Made by a program: the position numbers and the translations under genes
The notes under the pieces: model-generated
The model's input: only the letters and a program-made list of their open reading frames with translations
Databases searched by the model: none
What the model was told of the DNA's origin: nothing
From: Pantoea septica
Lineage (GTDB): Bacteria; Pseudomonadota; Gammaproteobacteria; Enterobacterales; Enterobacteriaceae
Assembly (NCBI RefSeq): GCF_002095575.1
Contig: NZ_MLJJ01000013.1
Coordinates: 55,795-119,794, forward strand
DNA length: 64,000 bases
Direction: 5' to 3'
Shown here: in pieces, positions 40,719 through 50,768 of the stretch
Numbering within the stretch: the stretch's first letter is position 1
Layout of the letters: each line of letters begins with the position of its first letter

Positions 40719-42179
40719 TTACGGCGAACCCACCGCCTGCGCCACCGTGGCGCGCGCGCCTTGCTCGCGCAGCTGCAGCCAGAAGCGCGTCAGCGTCGCG
40801 ACCACCTCCGCATTCTGCGCCAGATCCTCGCCAAATACCGCTTTCATGCCCAGCAGCGCCTTCACGCGCGCTTCGCCTTCGCCGCTGGCGGCCACGCGCT
40901 CCGCCAGTTCCGCTTTCAGCGGATCGCGGATCTCGATCGGCGCGCCTTGCTCGTCCACGCCGCCGACATAGCGCATCCAGGCTGCGACGCCCAGCAGCAG
41001 CAGGTCGCAGTTGCTGCCGTTGCGCAGATGCCAGCGCACGCTGTCGAGCAGGCGCTGCGGCAGCTTCTGCGTGCCGTCGGTCGCTATCTGATAAGTGCGA
41101 TGCTTAATGGCGCGGTTTTCATAGCGCGCGATCAGCGAGTCGGCGTAGGCGGCGAGATCCACGCCCTGGGTGCGCAGCGTCGGCGCCTGCTGATCCAGCA
41201 TCAGCCTGCGCGCGGCGGTGCGCAGGTTTGCGTCCGCCATACAGTCGCTGATGTGCTCATAGCCGGAGAGGAAGCCGAGATAGGCCAGAAACGAGTGGCT
41301 GCCGTTAAGCATACGCAGTTTCATTTCCTCAAACGGCAGCACGTCCTTAACCAGCTCCGCTCCTGCCTGCTCCCAGGCGGGCCGGCCGCTGACGAAATTA
41401 TCCTCGATAACCCACTGGAAAAACGGCTCCGCTTCCACCGCAACCGGATCGCGACTGCCAAGACGCTCGGCAAGCTCGGCAAACGCGCTGTCGGTCATTG
41501 CCGGAACGATGCGATCGACCATGGTAGAGGGAAAGGTGACATGCTGCCGGATATAGTCCGCCAGCGCGCTATCCTGCCGCTGCGCCAGCTGCACGATCGC
41601 ATTGCGCGTGACGTGGCCGTTTTCCGGCATATTGTCGCAGGACATCACGCTGAAGGGCGGCAGGCCTGCGTCGCGGCGGCGGCGGATGGCCGCCAGAATC
41701 AGGCCCGGCAGCGAGCGCGGCGCATCGGGATGGGCCAGGTCGTGCACAATATCGGGATGATCAGGGTTGAGATCGCCGCTGGCGGGATGATGGCAGTAGC
41801 CTTTCTCGGTGACCGTCATCGAGACAATCGCCACGTCCGGCTGGCTCATGGCGGCGATCACCGCCTCGATGCCGTCGCTTTTGCCGTGCAGCGCCGAGGT
41901 GATCACGCCGATAATCCGCGTGTTGAGCGAATCGTCGGCCATTTCCGTCAGGCTATAGAGGTGATCCTGCTGGCGCAGCGCCTGAATCAGCTCGCCGCTA
42001 TTAAGGTTAACTTCGCAATAGCCCCAGTCGCTGCCCTGTTCCGCCAGCTTGTCGCTGCATAACGCCTGATGCGCGCGATGAAAAGCGCCGAAGCCGATAT
42101 GCACCATGCGGGTTTTCAGTTTGCTGCGATCGTAGCGCGGGCGCTGCACGTCGGCGGGAAGGCGATCAATCTCTAACAT
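40719..42179 (-). CDS. ydfI: Mannitol dehydrogenase-family oxidoreductase (YdfI-like, fructuronate reductase type)
   Basis: 486 aa long-chain polyol dehydrogenase. N-terminal Rossmann part with VHIGFGAFHRAHQA, then SVMSCDNMPENGHVTRNAI and VDRIVPAMTD; the catalytic Lys lies in the C-terminal helical domain at MLNGSHSFLAYLG-adjacent KLRMLNGSHS. These enzymes interconvert fructuronate and mannonate or related pairs with NAD(P). It lies in the rspA-rspB-ydfJ-ydfI order, the same set as the E. coli ydfI-ydfJ-rspB-rspA locus. Confidence 0.88.
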   Translation of the reverse strand: MLEIDRLPADVQRPRYDRSKLKTRMVHIGFGAFHRAHQALCSDKLAEQGSDWGYCEVNLNSGELIQALRQQDHLYSLTEMADDSLNTRIIGVITSALHGKSDGIEAVIAAMSQPDVAIVSMTVTEKGYCHHPASGDLNPDHPDIVHDLAHPDAPRSLPGLILAAIRRRRDAGLPPFSVMSCDNMPENGHVTRNAIVQLAQRQDSALADYIRQHVTFPSTMVDRIVPAMTDSAFAELAERLGSRDPVAVEAEPFFQWVIEDNFVSGRPAWEQAGAELVKDVLPFEEMKLRMLNGSHSFLAYLGFLSGYEHISDCMADANLRTAARRLMLDQQAPTLRTQGVDLAAYADSLIARYENRAIKHRTYQIATDGTQKLPQRLLDSVRWHLRNGSNCDLLLLGVAAWMRYVGGVDEQGAPIEIRDPLKAELAERVAASGEGEARVKALLGMKAVFGEDLAQNAEVVATLTRFWLQLREQGARATVAQAVGSP

Positions 42180-42243
42180 AGTTCGTCCTTATGGCAAACG
42201 GGGCGTCCTGCGCCCCGTGATTCAGTCATGTAAAACCTGCTGC

Positions 42244-43527
42244 TTACGCCGAAATCGGCTTCTTGCTCGCTTTCGGGCTGCGGATAACGAACAGCACCAG
42301 GAAGGCGCCGACGGCGGCAACGCCGCCTGCCAGCACGAAGGCGCTATCAAACTTGCCGGTATGCTGCACGATAAAGCCGGTGACAATCGGACCGATAATG
42401 CCTGACAGGCTGCCCACCAGATGAATAAAGCCGCTGATGCTGCCGACGCGGCTCTTGTGCACCACGTCCTGAATAATCGCCCAGTAGATGGCGCCAGTGA
42501 TGTAGAGGAAGAAGATAGAGATCGACATCATCATGACCGCAGAGTTGACCTCTTTTACCGTACCCGCCAGCGCCACACAAACGGCGGCGGCGAACAGTGA
42601 GACCACCAGCACAATTTTACGGGAGAGCAGTAACCTGCCGGTAATATTGAAGATCTTGTCTGAGGTCCAACCGCCGAGCGCGAGGCCGACGAAGCCGACA
42701 ATCCACGGGATCATGGTGGTGATCGACATCGATTTAATATCCAGACCGTGCGCCTGCACCAGGTAGGCCGGGAACCAGCTCAGGAAGAAGAACAGAATAT
42801 AGTTGTAGCAGAAGAAGGCGAAAGCGGTGACCAGGATAATCGGCTGACGCAAATAGTAGCCGAATCCGTGCGACGCCTGCGCCAGATCCGCCTCTTCGCC
42901 CGGCTGCTCGGCTTTCAGCTGGTCAACCAGCGCGCGCTCCTCGGCGGAGACGTGTCGGCTCTTCGCCGGGTTATCAGCCGAAACGAACAGCCAGATCGCC
43001 ATCCACACCAGGCCGATCAGGCAGATGATCACGAAGGCCGGACGCCAGCCGAACGCGAGCGCGAGATAGCCGATAATCGGCCCGGCGATCGCGCCGCCCA
43101 GCGGCGAGCCTGCGCTCAGCAGGCCCATTGCGGTCGCCGCCTGTTTTTTCGGAAACCAGCCGTTAATCGCTTTGTTGGCCGAGGCGCAAATAGGGCCTTC
43201 CGCCATGCCGAACAGCACGCGCAGGATCAGCATCGACCAGAATCCGGTCGCCAGCGCGGTCATGCCGCAGAACAGCGACCACATGCCGACCGCGACGGCG
43301 AGCACGATTTTGGGGCCGAAGCGGTCGGTGGCGATGCCGCCAACGAAGTTGAACAGGGCATAGCCGAAGAAGAAGCTGCCGAAGATCATGCCGAACTGTT
43401 CGGCGTTGATCGCCAGATCTTTTTCTACCAGCGGTAAGGTCAGAGAGAGGGCAACACGATCGAGGTAATTGATCATGTAAACAAGAAACAACAGCAGTAC
43501 GATTGTCCAGCGCAGATTTTTAAACAT
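42244..43527 (-). CDS. ydfJ: MFS sugar-acid transporter, ACS family (YdfJ-like)
   Basis: 427 aa with 12 membrane segments. Anion:cation symporter family signature YLDRVALSLTLPLVEKDL near the start, GIATDRFGPKIVL between segments two and three, and LFGMAEGPICASANKAINGW. It resembles hexuronate/galactarate-type carriers (ExuT, GarP). In E. coli the equivalent gene is disrupted by a prophage; here it is full length, so this locus may show the intact pathway. It lies 64 bases before ydfI. Confidence 0.88.
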   Translation of the reverse strand: MFKNLRWTIVLLLFLVYMINYLDRVALSLTLPLVEKDLAINAEQFGMIFGSFFFGYALFNFVGGIATDRFGPKIVLAVAVGMWSLFCGMTALATGFWSMLILRVLFGMAEGPICASANKAINGWFPKKQAATAMGLLSAGSPLGGAIAGPIIGYLALAFGWRPAFVIICLIGLVWMAIWLFVSADNPAKSRHVSAEERALVDQLKAEQPGEEADLAQASHGFGYYLRQPIILVTAFAFFCYNYILFFFLSWFPAYLVQAHGLDIKSMSITTMIPWIVGFVGLALGGWTSDKIFNITGRLLLSRKIVLVVSLFAAAVCVALAGTVKEVNSAVMMMSISIFFLYITGAIYWAIIQDVVHKSRVGSISGFIHLVGSLSGIIGPIVTGFIVQHTGKFDSAFVLAGGVAAVGAFLVLFVIRSPKASKKPISA

Positions 43528-43608
43528 AGTGGCTCCAACGCTTTTTTATAGTGATATAACGCCGGCAGCGCGCCGCCGGCTGAATCCCCGGTGAGGGTAG
43601 GGCAAGCG

Positions 43609-44616
43609 CTACATGGCCAGCACGACCTTGCAGCAGGTACGGGGGTCTTTTTCGAACAGCGTCATCGCGCGTTCGATTTCGTCGAGCGAAAAATAGTGCG
43701 TCACCAGTTTTTCCGGCTGGATCAGGCCCTGCTCCATCCATTCCATCACCTGCGGGAAGCGGTGGCTGTTAAGACGCGAGGTAAACAGCGACAGCTCTTT
43801 GCTGGTCAGGCTTTGTTGGGTAATGCTGCAGGGCTCGCCGGAGAAGCCGAGCAGACCGATACGAGCGGCGGGCGAGGCGAGCGCCGCCGCTTCCGCCAGG
43901 ATAGAGGGATGGCAGGCGGCGTCGATAATCAGCGTCGGCTGCACGCCTTCCAGCTGGGCCGCCAGCGGCACCTCGGCGTTGTTGAACACCCGATCCGCGC
44001 CGTTGGTTTTCGCCAGCTCAAGACGTTCCGGCAGGCGATCCACCACCAGCACCTGCGCCACCTTAAAGACACCTTTCAGCACCTGAATCGCCGTCAGGCC
44101 CATCGGTCCGGCGCCGTAGATCAGCGCCACATCCTGCGGCTGCGGCTTCAGGAACGCGGTGATATTGGCTGCGATGGTGAAAGGCTCGACCATGCTGGCG
44201 AGCTTGTCCGGGATCGCCGCCGGCAGCCTGTAGGCATTACCGGCCGGCGCAACCGCATATTCGCTAAAGCCGCCGTCGCGGTGCACGCCGATGACGCTCA
44301 GCGTGGTGCAGACGTTAGGACGGCCCACCGAGCAGGGATAGCAGCGACCGCAGCTCACGACGGGATCGACCGCTACCCGCTCGCCGATGCGGCTGGCGTC
44401 GACCTCGTCGCCGACCGCGTCAATCACGCCGAAAAACTCGTGGCCGATGACGCGCGGATATTTCGCGAAAGGGTTGTGGCCGTGCCAGATATGCACGTCA
44501 GAGCCGCAGATGCTGGCATATTTCACCTTGACGCGGACTTCGCCCGCAGCGGGCGTTGGCAGCGGACGCTCCGCCAGCACCAGCTCGCCGGGTTGTTCAA
44601 TCACGACACTTTTCAT
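43609..44616 (-). CDS. rspB: Zinc-dependent alcohol dehydrogenase-like RspB
   Basis: 335 aa from MKSVVIEQPGELVLA with AAGGAG upstream; the frame to 44640 overlaps rspA and is not needed. MDR superfamily: catalytic zinc Cys in ASICGSDVHIWHG, GHEFFGVID, structural zinc cluster CGRCYPCSVGRPNVC, and dinucleotide site IYGAGPMGLTAIQ. Substrate is probably a sugar acid or polyol made by the RspA pathway, for example an L-galactonate- or gulonate-like acid. It follows rspA by 11 bases. Confidence 0.88.
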   Translation of the reverse strand: MKSVVIEQPGELVLAERPLPTPAAGEVRVKVKYASICGSDVHIWHGHNPFAKYPRVIGHEFFGVIDAVGDEVDASRIGERVAVDPVVSCGRCYPCSVGRPNVCTTLSVIGVHRDGGFSEYAVAPAGNAYRLPAAIPDKLASMVEPFTIAANITAFLKPQPQDVALIYGAGPMGLTAIQVLKGVFKVAQVLVVDRLPERLELAKTNGADRVFNNAEVPLAAQLEGVQPTLIIDAACHPSILAEAAALASPAARIGLLGFSGEPCSITQQSLTSKELSLFTSRLNSHRFPQVMEWMEQGLIQPEKLVTHYFSLDEIERAMTLFEKDPRTCCKVVLAM

Positions 44617-44627
44617 GATGCGCTCCT

Positions 44628-45842
44628 TTACCAGTTCCACAGCGTGCCGTCTTCCAGACGGGCCACCGGCAGATAGGCGGGCTCATAGGGATATTTCGCC
44701 GCCAGCTTCTCGTTGAACCCGATACCCAGGCCTGGCTTGTCGCCCGGATGCATAAAGCCGTCTTCGAACGTCCAGCTGGCGTCGAACAGCTCCATCATCT
44801 GCTCGGAGAAGCCCATATACTCCTGCACGCCGAAGTTCGGCACCCACAGGTCAAAGTGCAGCGCCGCCGCCATGCAGACCGGCGAGAGATCCGACGGGCC
44901 GTGCGAGCCGGTGCGCACCTGATAGAGCGAGGCGAAATCGGCGATGCGGCGCATGCCGGTGATGCCGCCCGCGTGGGTGATGGTGGTGCGGATATAGTCG
45001 ATCAGCTGCTCTTCAATCAGCTGTTTGCAGTCCCAGATGCTGTTGAAGACTTCGCCGACCGCAATGGGCGTCACGGTATGCTGGCGGATCAGGCGGAAGC
45101 ACGCCTGGTTTTCCGCCGGCGTCGGATCCTCCATCCAGAACAGGCGGTAATCTTCGACGCTTTTGCCGAAGCGCGCCGCTTCAATCGGCGTCAGGCGGTG
45201 ATGCATATCGTGCAGCAGATGTTCGTTGAAGCCGAACTTGTCGCGGATCGCGTCGAACAGCTTCGGCGTAAAGTCGAGATATTTTTCGGTAGACCAGAGC
45301 TGCTCTTCCGGCCAGTCGCCTTTAGTCGCCGGCTCATAGGCGAGCCCTTTGCCTTTCGCCATGCCGTAGGTGGTCTTCATGCCCGGCACGCCGCACTGGG
45401 CGCGAATCGCCTTGAAGCCCATCTCCTTGTGCTTCGCGTAGTCGTCCATCACTTCGTCGATGGTATGGCCGGTGGTATGGCAATAAACCATCACGCCGGT
45501 GCGCGATGCGCCGCCCAGCAGCTGATAGAGCGGCATATTGGCGGCTTTGCCTTTGATATCCCACAGCGCCATATCGACCGCGGAGATCGCCGACATAGTG
45601 ACCGGCCCGCGGCGCCAGTAAGCACCTTTATAGAAGTACTGCCAGATATCTTCGATCTGATGCGCATTGCGGCCGATCAGCTGCGGGCAGATATGATCCT
45701 TCAGGTAAGAGGCGACCGGCAGTTCACGGCCGTTGAGCGTGGCGTCGCCGATGCCGGTAATGCCTTCATCGGTGGTGATTTTCAGCGTAACGAAGTTTCT
45801 GCCTGCGCAGGTGACAAAGACTTCAGCGTTAACAATTTTCAT
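44628..45842 (-). CDS. rspA: Mannonate/gluconate dehydratase-family enolase RspA
   Basis: 404 aa enolase-superfamily enzyme, mannonate dehydratase group. Metal ligands and acid/base residues lie in [25 protein letters not shown] and [11 protein letters not shown]; the loop [14 protein letters not shown] is typical of RspA. It dehydrates D-mannonate or a related aldonic acid to a 2-keto-3-deoxy acid; members vary from efficient to poor catalysts. First gene of the cluster, preceded by the putative RspR operator. Confidence 0.92.
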   Translation of the reverse strand: MKIVNAEVFVTCAGRNFVTLKITTDEGITGIGDATLNGRELPVASYLKDHICPQLIGRNAHQIEDIWQYFYKGAYWRRGPVTMSAISAVDMALWDIKGKAANMPLYQLLGGASRTGVMVYCHTTGHTIDEVMDDYAKHKEMGFKAIRAQCGVPGMKTTYGMAKGKGLAYEPATKGDWPEEQLWSTEKYLDFTPKLFDAIRDKFGFNEHLLHDMHHRLTPIEAARFGKSVEDYRLFWMEDPTPAENQACFRLIRQHTVTPIAVGEVFNSIWDCKQLIEEQLIDYIRTTITHAGGITGMRRIADFASLYQVRTGSHGPSDLSPVCMAAALHFDLWVPNFGVQEYMGFSEQMMELFDASWTFEDGFMHPGDKPGLGIGFNEKLAAKYPYEPAYLPVARLEDGTLWNW

Positions 45843-45891
45843 CTCTCGTAGCCTTTTCCAGCAATCAATGCTGAAAAAGTACGCGCATTTA

Positions 45892-45914
45892 TACTACCAT
45901 ACAAGTTGGTATAA
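45892..45914 (-). promoter_or_regulatory. Candidate RspR operator upstream of rspA
   Basis: Inverted repeat TACCA-TACAAG-TTGGTA, extended by ATAC..TATA, about 50 bases upstream of rspA. The TTGGTA half-site is like those of FadR-subfamily GntR regulators of hexuronate genes (UxuR, ExuR). It is assigned to RspR by location. Confidence 0.6.
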
Positions 45915-46008
45915 CAGAGTTGTGAAGAGAATCACAGAGAGGATTTTGCGCGCTGCCGGCCGTAGGGAAGGAATGTCGAATTGCTGTTACGGGCTGCATA
46001 AAGGTTAA

Positions 46009-46031
46009 AACGCGGGCCAGCCTGCCCGCGT
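46009..46031 (-). terminator. Terminator downstream of yegS
   Basis: On the minus strand, stem CGCGGGC / GCCCGCG followed by TTTT. A second stem AGCCTGAAG / CTTCAGGCT (46045-46067) overlaps the yegS stop codon. Confidence 0.75.
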
Positions 46032-46062
46032 AAGCGCTTATCTTACAGCCTGAAGCGCGACT

Positions 46063-46962
46063 TCAGGCTAACAACGCGCACTGCGGCGGCAAGCGGCAGC
46101 TCAGCGCGCCGGGCATGACCTCAATCTCAAACTCGCGGCCGGAGAGCGGCTCGCCATCCAGATTAAAGGTCATCTCGTTAGGGGAAACGATGCGCAGCGA
46201 GGTCAGCTTCGCGGTCACGATGTTCGGGTTGTCATCATTGCTGGTCAGCGAGTGCAGCAGGGTAGGCAGCAGCTCCTGCGCGGTGACGATGCTCACATCG
46301 AGCTGGCCGTCATTGATCAGCGCTGACGGGCACAAACGCTGTCCGCCGCCGGCCTGACGTCCGTTGCCGACGCCGATCGCCAGCGCGTCGCCCTGCCACT
46401 GAAAGCCGGGGCCGGAAATCTCGCAGCTGTCTGGCTTCAGCGTATCCATGCGCATCAGGCCGTGAATAAAATAGGAGACGCCGCCCAGCGCGGATTTTAA
46501 CTTTTCCGGCGTTTCGGTGGTGATACGGGTGCCGAAACCGCCGGTCGCCATATTAATGAAATAGCGATCCTGATTAACCCGCGCCAGATCGATCACGTGG
46601 GCTTTGCCCTGAACCGCGAGGCGCAGCGCAGGCTCCATCTCGGCGGGAATGCCGACGCTGGTGGCAAAATCGTTGGCGGTGCCCAGAGGAAGAATGCCGA
46701 GCACCGGCCGACGCGCGGCGTCGACGGCGGCCAGCGCGGTAGCGATCTCGTTAATGGTGCCGTCGCCGCCGCCTGCGACCACGGTCTCAGCGCCTAGCCG
46801 CAGCGCTTCTTCAACGTAGCGTTCGCCGTCGCCTTTCTCCCAGGTCACGCGCACGGCGACGTCGAAGCCTTCATCGCGCAGCGCGGTGACGGCCGCACGC
46901 AAATCTTCGTTGCCTGCGCCTTTGCCATTAAGAATAAGTAGAGTAAGCGATTGTTTTTCCAT
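46063..46962 (-). CDS. yegS: Lipid kinase YegS
   Basis: 299 aa from [15 protein letters not shown], preceded by AAGGA. Diacylglycerol-kinase catalytic-domain protein: [14 protein letters not shown] is the nucleotide motif, [16 protein letters not shown] the second conserved block, and NLDGEP near the C terminus is typical. E. coli YegS phosphorylates phosphatidylglycerol in vitro; its cell role is unclear. Same length as the E. coli protein. Confidence 0.94.
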   Translation of the reverse strand: MEKQSLTLLILNGKGAGNEDLRAAVTALRDEGFDVAVRVTWEKGDGERYVEEALRLGAETVVAGGGDGTINEIATALAAVDAARRPVLGILPLGTANDFATSVGIPAEMEPALRLAVQGKAHVIDLARVNQDRYFINMATGGFGTRITTETPEKLKSALGGVSYFIHGLMRMDTLKPDSCEISGPGFQWQGDALAIGVGNGRQAGGGQRLCPSALINDGQLDVSIVTAQELLPTLLHSLTSNDDNPNIVTAKLTSLRIVSPNEMTFNLDGEPLSGREFEIEVMPGALSCRLPPQCALLA

Positions 46963-47042
46963 TTTCCGGTCCTTGAAAACCTGCAAAGATTTCTGCTTAT
47001 AGCATAGTCAGGAGCGAAAATTTACGGGAGAAAAGCGGAAAA

Positions 47043-47123
47043 AGAAAACCCGCACGGGGGAGCCGGGCGGGTGAATGAGGTGGTTCCTGATACAACAGCT
47101 ATTAGTTGTTACTCGTTCGCAGC
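47043..47123 (-). ncRNA. cyaR: CyaR small RNA
   Basis: On the minus strand, downstream of yegQ exactly as in E. coli. The core TATCAGGAACCACCTCA matches the CyaR seed region (CAGGAACCACCTCC). The terminator stem is CCCGC..GCGGG followed by TTTTCTTTTT. A -10 box TATAGT (47131-47136) puts the start near 47123-47124. TGTGA-N6-TCTAA at 47158-47173, centred about 41-42 bases upstream, fits class II activation by cAMP-CRP. CyaR is known to repress ompX, luxS and nadE through this seed with Hfq. Ends are approximate. Confidence 0.88.
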
Positions 47124-47183
47124 AGGCGCGACTATAAAGGAGCGCGCCGCGGCGGTCTGTGATCCTGTTCTAACTTCATCGGT

Positions 47184-48545
47184 TTACTTGCGCGACGTGA
47201 GTAATTTGCTATGGGGATCGCGCGTGCTGCTGCCGTCGGTAAAATTGCGCAGCAGCAGACCAAAGGCGAGCTCGACGTCTGCGGGCACCGGCATCCAGAC
47301 GCGATGGCCGTCGCCGGGTGCCACCTCGATGGCCCCGCCGCGCGCGTCCTGCAGCGCTTCCAGCGTGCAGTTCAGGTTGCCGTTCGGCGTCATGATTTCC
47401 AGGCTGTCGCCGAGCAGGAATTTATTTTTCACCGCGACCTCCGCCCAGTCGCCGCGCCGCTCGCCGGTAAATTCGCCGACGAACTGCTGACGCTCGGAGA
47501 TCGAATAGCCCTGCGCATAGTTTTGATAGCTGTCGTGGGTATGGCGGCGCAAAAAGCCCTCGGTATAGCCGCGATGCGCCAGACCTTCCAGCGTGGTCAG
47601 CAGGGCCGGATCGAAAGGCTTGCCGGCTGCGGCGTCGTCGATAGCGCGGCGGTAAACCTGTGCCGTCCGCGCGCAGTAGTAGAACGATTTGGTGCGGCCT
47701 TCGATCTTCAGCGAATGGACGCCCATCTCGCTCAGGCGTTCAACGTGCGCCACGGCGCGCAGATCCTTCGAGTTCATGATGTAGGTGCCGTGCTCATCTT
47801 CAAAGGCGCTCATCACCTCGCCTGGCTTCATCTTCTCTTCCAGCAGAAATACCTTATCGGTTGGCTGGCCAAGCCCCAGCGTCGGCGTCACCTCCTGCAC
47901 TTCGACGATATTGCCGACCTCGTCCTGTTTGCCTTCCTCAACCTTATATTCCCAGCGGCAGGCGTTGGTGCAGGTCCCCTGATTCGGGTCGCGCTTGTTC
48001 ATATAGCCGGAGAGCAGGCAGCGGCCGGAGTAGGCCATGCAGAGCGCGCCGTGCACGAAGATCTCGATCTCCATCTCCGGCACCTGCTGGCGGATCTCCG
48101 CGATCTCCTCCAGCGACAGCTCGCGCGACAGGATCACCCGCGTCAGTCCCATCTGTTGCCAGAACTTCACCGTCGCCCAGTTGACCGCGTTGGCCTGCAC
48201 CGAGAGATGGATCGGCATCTGCGGAAAGGCCTCGCGCACCAGCATAATCAAACCGGGATCGGACATGATCAGCGCGTCCGGCTGCATCTCCACCACCGGC
48301 GTCAGGTCGCGAATAAAGGTCTTTAGCTTGGCGTTATGCGGCGCGATATTCACCACCACATAGAATTTCTTGCCCAGCGCGTGCGCTTCGGCAATGCCTT
48401 TGGCGAGGTTGTCATGGGTGAATTCGTTATTGCGCACGCGCAGGCTGTAGCGCGGCTGGCCGGCATAAACCGCGTCGGCCCCATAGGCGAAGGCGTAGCG
48501 CATATTCTTCAGCGTTCCCGCTGGAGAAAGCAGTTCTGGTTTCAT
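47184..48545 (-). CDS. yegQ: Peptidase U32-family tRNA hydroxylation protein YegQ/TrhP
   Basis: 453 aa, same length as E. coli YegQ. It is needed for oxygen-independent 5-hydroxyuridine formation at U34 of tRNAs (prephenate-dependent TrhP route). U32 signatures are ELLSPAGTLKNMRYAFAYGADAVY at the start and EIFVHGALCMAYSGRC with Fe-S cysteines, followed by GTCTNACRWEYK and further Cys in FYYCART. cyaR lies directly downstream. A perfect FNR box (48658-48677) lies about 122 bases upstream of the start. Confidence 0.94.
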   Translation of the reverse strand: MKPELLSPAGTLKNMRYAFAYGADAVYAGQPRYSLRVRNNEFTHDNLAKGIAEAHALGKKFYVVVNIAPHNAKLKTFIRDLTPVVEMQPDALIMSDPGLIMLVREAFPQMPIHLSVQANAVNWATVKFWQQMGLTRVILSRELSLEEIAEIRQQVPEMEIEIFVHGALCMAYSGRCLLSGYMNKRDPNQGTCTNACRWEYKVEEGKQDEVGNIVEVQEVTPTLGLGQPTDKVFLLEEKMKPGEVMSAFEDEHGTYIMNSKDLRAVAHVERLSEMGVHSLKIEGRTKSFYYCARTAQVYRRAIDDAAAGKPFDPALLTTLEGLAHRGYTEGFLRRHTHDSYQNYAQGYSISERQQFVGEFTGERRGDWAEVAVKNKFLLGDSLEIMTPNGNLNCTLEALQDARGGAIEVAPGDGHRVWMPVPADVELAFGLLLRNFTDGSSTRDPHSKLLTSRK

Positions 48546-48657
48546 GATGTTCTCACTGATGTCAGGTCAGCATGCCGCCTGGCGCGGCACGTGCCGCAGC
48601 CGCAAAGAGAGCGGCCCGGCAAAAGGTGCAAAATTGTAGGCGGCGACGCGTGTCAGT

Positions 48658-48677
48658 CAGTTGATCTAGATCAACTG
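48658..48677. promoter_or_regulatory. Perfect FNR-type palindrome upstream of yegQ
   Basis: CAGTTGATCTAGATCAACTG is a 20-base perfect palindrome. Its core TTGAT-CTAG-ATCAA equals the FNR consensus TTGAT-N4-ATCAA. It overlaps the baeR stop codon and lies in the yegQ upstream region. A transcript start about 41 bases downstream (near 48626) would leave an 80-base leader. Confidence 0.7.
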
Positions 48678-49373
48678 GCACAGATCCGCTTCCCAGCGAT
48701 AGCCCATGCCGTAGACGGCGCGGATAAAGGGCTGGTCAGCGTCGAGATTCTCGAGCTTGCGCCGCAGATTTTTGATATGGCTGTCGATGGTGCGATCGGT
48801 CACGACGCGATAGTCGTCGTAGAGATGATTAAGCAACTGCTCGCGCGAAAAAACCTTGCCCGGCTCCAGCGCCAGGGTTTTCAGCAGCCGGAATTCGGCG
48901 GGGGTCAACTCCAGCGGCTGTTCGCGCCAGCTCGCCTGGAAGCGGCCTTCGTCGATTTTCAGCAGCGACGCCTTGCCGGGCTCTTCCGGCGAGCGCTTCA
49001 CGCGGCGCAGAATGGTTTTCACGCGCGCTACCACTTCGCGCGGGCTGAAGGGCTTGCAGATGTAGTCATCCGCGCCGATCTCCAGGCCAAGCAGGCGATC
49101 GATCTCCTCGGTGCGCGCCGTCACCATCACGATCGGCAGCTCGGAGAAGCGGCGGATTTCGCGGCACAGCGTGAGGCCATCTTTGCCGGGCAGCATCAGA
49201 TCCAGCAGCATCAAGTCGGGCGGCGTCTGCTGGACGAAAGGCAGCACGTCGCTGCCGTGGGCGATATGGTGCGTGCGGTAGTTAGAGGCTTCAAGATAGT
49301 CGATCATCAGCTGCGCCAGCTTCGGCTCGTCTTCCACTACCAGAATCAGCGGGTCGGTTTTTTCGAAGGTCAT
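48666..49373 (-). CDS. baeR: Envelope stress response regulator BaeR
   Basis: 235 aa OmpR-type response regulator. Receiver domain (about residues 9-123) with phospho-acceptor D58 in [12 protein letters not shown] and the conserved Lys in [10 protein letters not shown]. The C-terminal winged HTH (about 135-230) has [24 protein letters not shown] and [16 protein letters not shown]. It activates mdtABCD and other efflux or envelope genes when BaeS senses envelope stress. It starts six bases after the baeS stop. Confidence 0.96.
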   Translation of the reverse strand: MTFEKTDPLILVVEDEPKLAQLMIDYLEASNYRTHHIAHGSDVLPFVQQTPPDLMLLDLMLPGKDGLTLCREIRRFSELPIVMVTARTEEIDRLLGLEIGADDYICKPFSPREVVARVKTILRRVKRSPEEPGKASLLKIDEGRFQASWREQPLELTPAEFRLLKTLALEPGKVFSREQLLNHLYDDYRVVTDRTIDSHIKNLRRKLENLDADQPFIRAVYGMGYRWEADLCQLI

Positions 49374-49379
49374 CGTCAG

Positions 49380-50768
49380 TTACGGCTGGGGAACATAGCG
49401 CAATTGTAGCGCGATTTTCAGTCCACCTAAATCAGAGTGCTCCGCAGCGATATGGCCGCCGTGGGCGTCGACGATATTTTTGCAGATCGCCAGTCCCAGA
49501 CCGGAGCCGCCGCTGGCGCGATTGCGCGATCCTTCCGTGCGGAAAAAGCGTTCGAAGATCTTCGCCTGCTGCTGCGCGTCGACGCCAGGCGCGCTGTCGG
49601 CAAAGCTCATCTGCCACCAGGGCGCCTCATACGTGAGCCGCACCTCGACCTGGCCCGGCGAGTCGGTATAGCGCAGGCTGTTCTCCAGCAGGTTGGTGAA
49701 GAGCTGCATCAGGCGATCGGGGTCGCCGAAGAAAGGCGCTTCGTCCGGCATCTGCAGCGTCAGCGTCAGCCCGTGGCTGCGGTAGCGTTCGTTGAAGCTG
49801 CCGGCGGCCACCTCCAGCAGCTGCACCAGATCGGTGGCCTGCTTGCGATAGGCGAGGGCGCCTTCGTCGGACAGCGACAGCTGGTGCAGATCGTCCACCA
49901 GCTTGCTGAGAACGCCGACTTCGCTTTGCAACGAGGCGATCGCCTCTGGCGTCAGCTTGCGCACCCCGTCCTGCATCGCCTCCAGCTCGCCGCGCAGGAT
50001 CGCCAGCGGCGTGCGCAGCTCGTGGGAGATATCGGCCATAAAGGCGCGCCGCATACTCTCGTTTTTTTCCAGCGAGCTGGCGAGGCGGTTAAAATCCTGC
50101 GCCAGCTGGCCCAGTTCATCCTGGCTGCCGACCTCAACGCGCGTCGCGAAATTGCCGGCGGCCAGATGGTGCGTCCCTGCGACCAGCCGTTTTACCGGCG
50201 CCAGCAAACCTCGTGACATGAGCCAGGTCACCAGCGCCGCCAGCAGCGTTGAGAGGCCGACAATCAGCCAGCTGGTGCGTTTTTGCTGATGATCGAAGTT
50301 AATATCGGTGCTGCGCGTCAGACGCTCCGGCGGCGACCCCACCACCCAGCCGACGACTTTGCCGTTGCTGGTGGTGATATTACGGCGCGACCCCTCCGGC
50401 GGCACCGGCGCGCGCGGGCCGACCAGCACCTTGTACTGCTGATCGATAACCCAGAACTGCGTGCGCCAGCCGTGCGGCGGTAGCTGGTTACTGCTGTCGG
50501 GATTCTGCTCCAGCGAGCGCAGCATGGTAAAGATCAGCCGATCGTTATGGCGCAGGAAATCCCAGCTGCCGTGCTGTTCGTACTGGTCGGCCAGCGCGTC
50601 GCCGAGCATCGCCAGCCGCTGCTCGTTGCCGCGCTTGATGTAGTCGACAAAGCCGTGCTCGAAGCTGAGACGCACGCCCCAGTGCATGGTGATCAGCACC
50701 AGCATGCAGGTGGAAAAAATCGCTAAAAAGAGTTTGGCGCTGATACCCAGGCGCAACGGCAACTTCAT
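49380..50768 (-). CDS. baeS: Envelope stress sensor histidine kinase BaeS
   Basis: 462 aa. Two membrane segments (about 12-30 and 167-186) flank a periplasmic sensor domain; a HAMP domain follows (about 188-240). The dimerisation box [14 protein letters not shown] carries H249. The catalytic ATPase part shows [11 protein letters not shown] (N box), an atypical FADSAPGVD (G1) and [18 protein letters not shown]. Its start overlaps the mdtD stop by four bases, so the six genes mdtABCD-baeSR read as one operon. Confidence 0.95.
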   Translation of the reverse strand: MKLPLRLGISAKLFLAIFSTCMLVLITMHWGVRLSFEHGFVDYIKRGNEQRLAMLGDALADQYEQHGSWDFLRHNDRLIFTMLRSLEQNPDSSNQLPPHGWRTQFWVIDQQYKVLVGPRAPVPPEGSRRNITTSNGKVVGWVVGSPPERLTRSTDINFDHQQKRTSWLIVGLSTLLAALVTWLMSRGLLAPVKRLVAGTHHLAAGNFATRVEVGSQDELGQLAQDFNRLASSLEKNESMRRAFMADISHELRTPLAILRGELEAMQDGVRKLTPEAIASLQSEVGVLSKLVDDLHQLSLSDEGALAYRKQATDLVQLLEVAAGSFNERYRSHGLTLTLQMPDEAPFFGDPDRLMQLFTNLLENSLRYTDSPGQVEVRLTYEAPWWQMSFADSAPGVDAQQQAKIFERFFRTEGSRNRASGGSGLGLAICKNIVDAHGGHIAAEHSDLGGLKIALQLRYVPQP

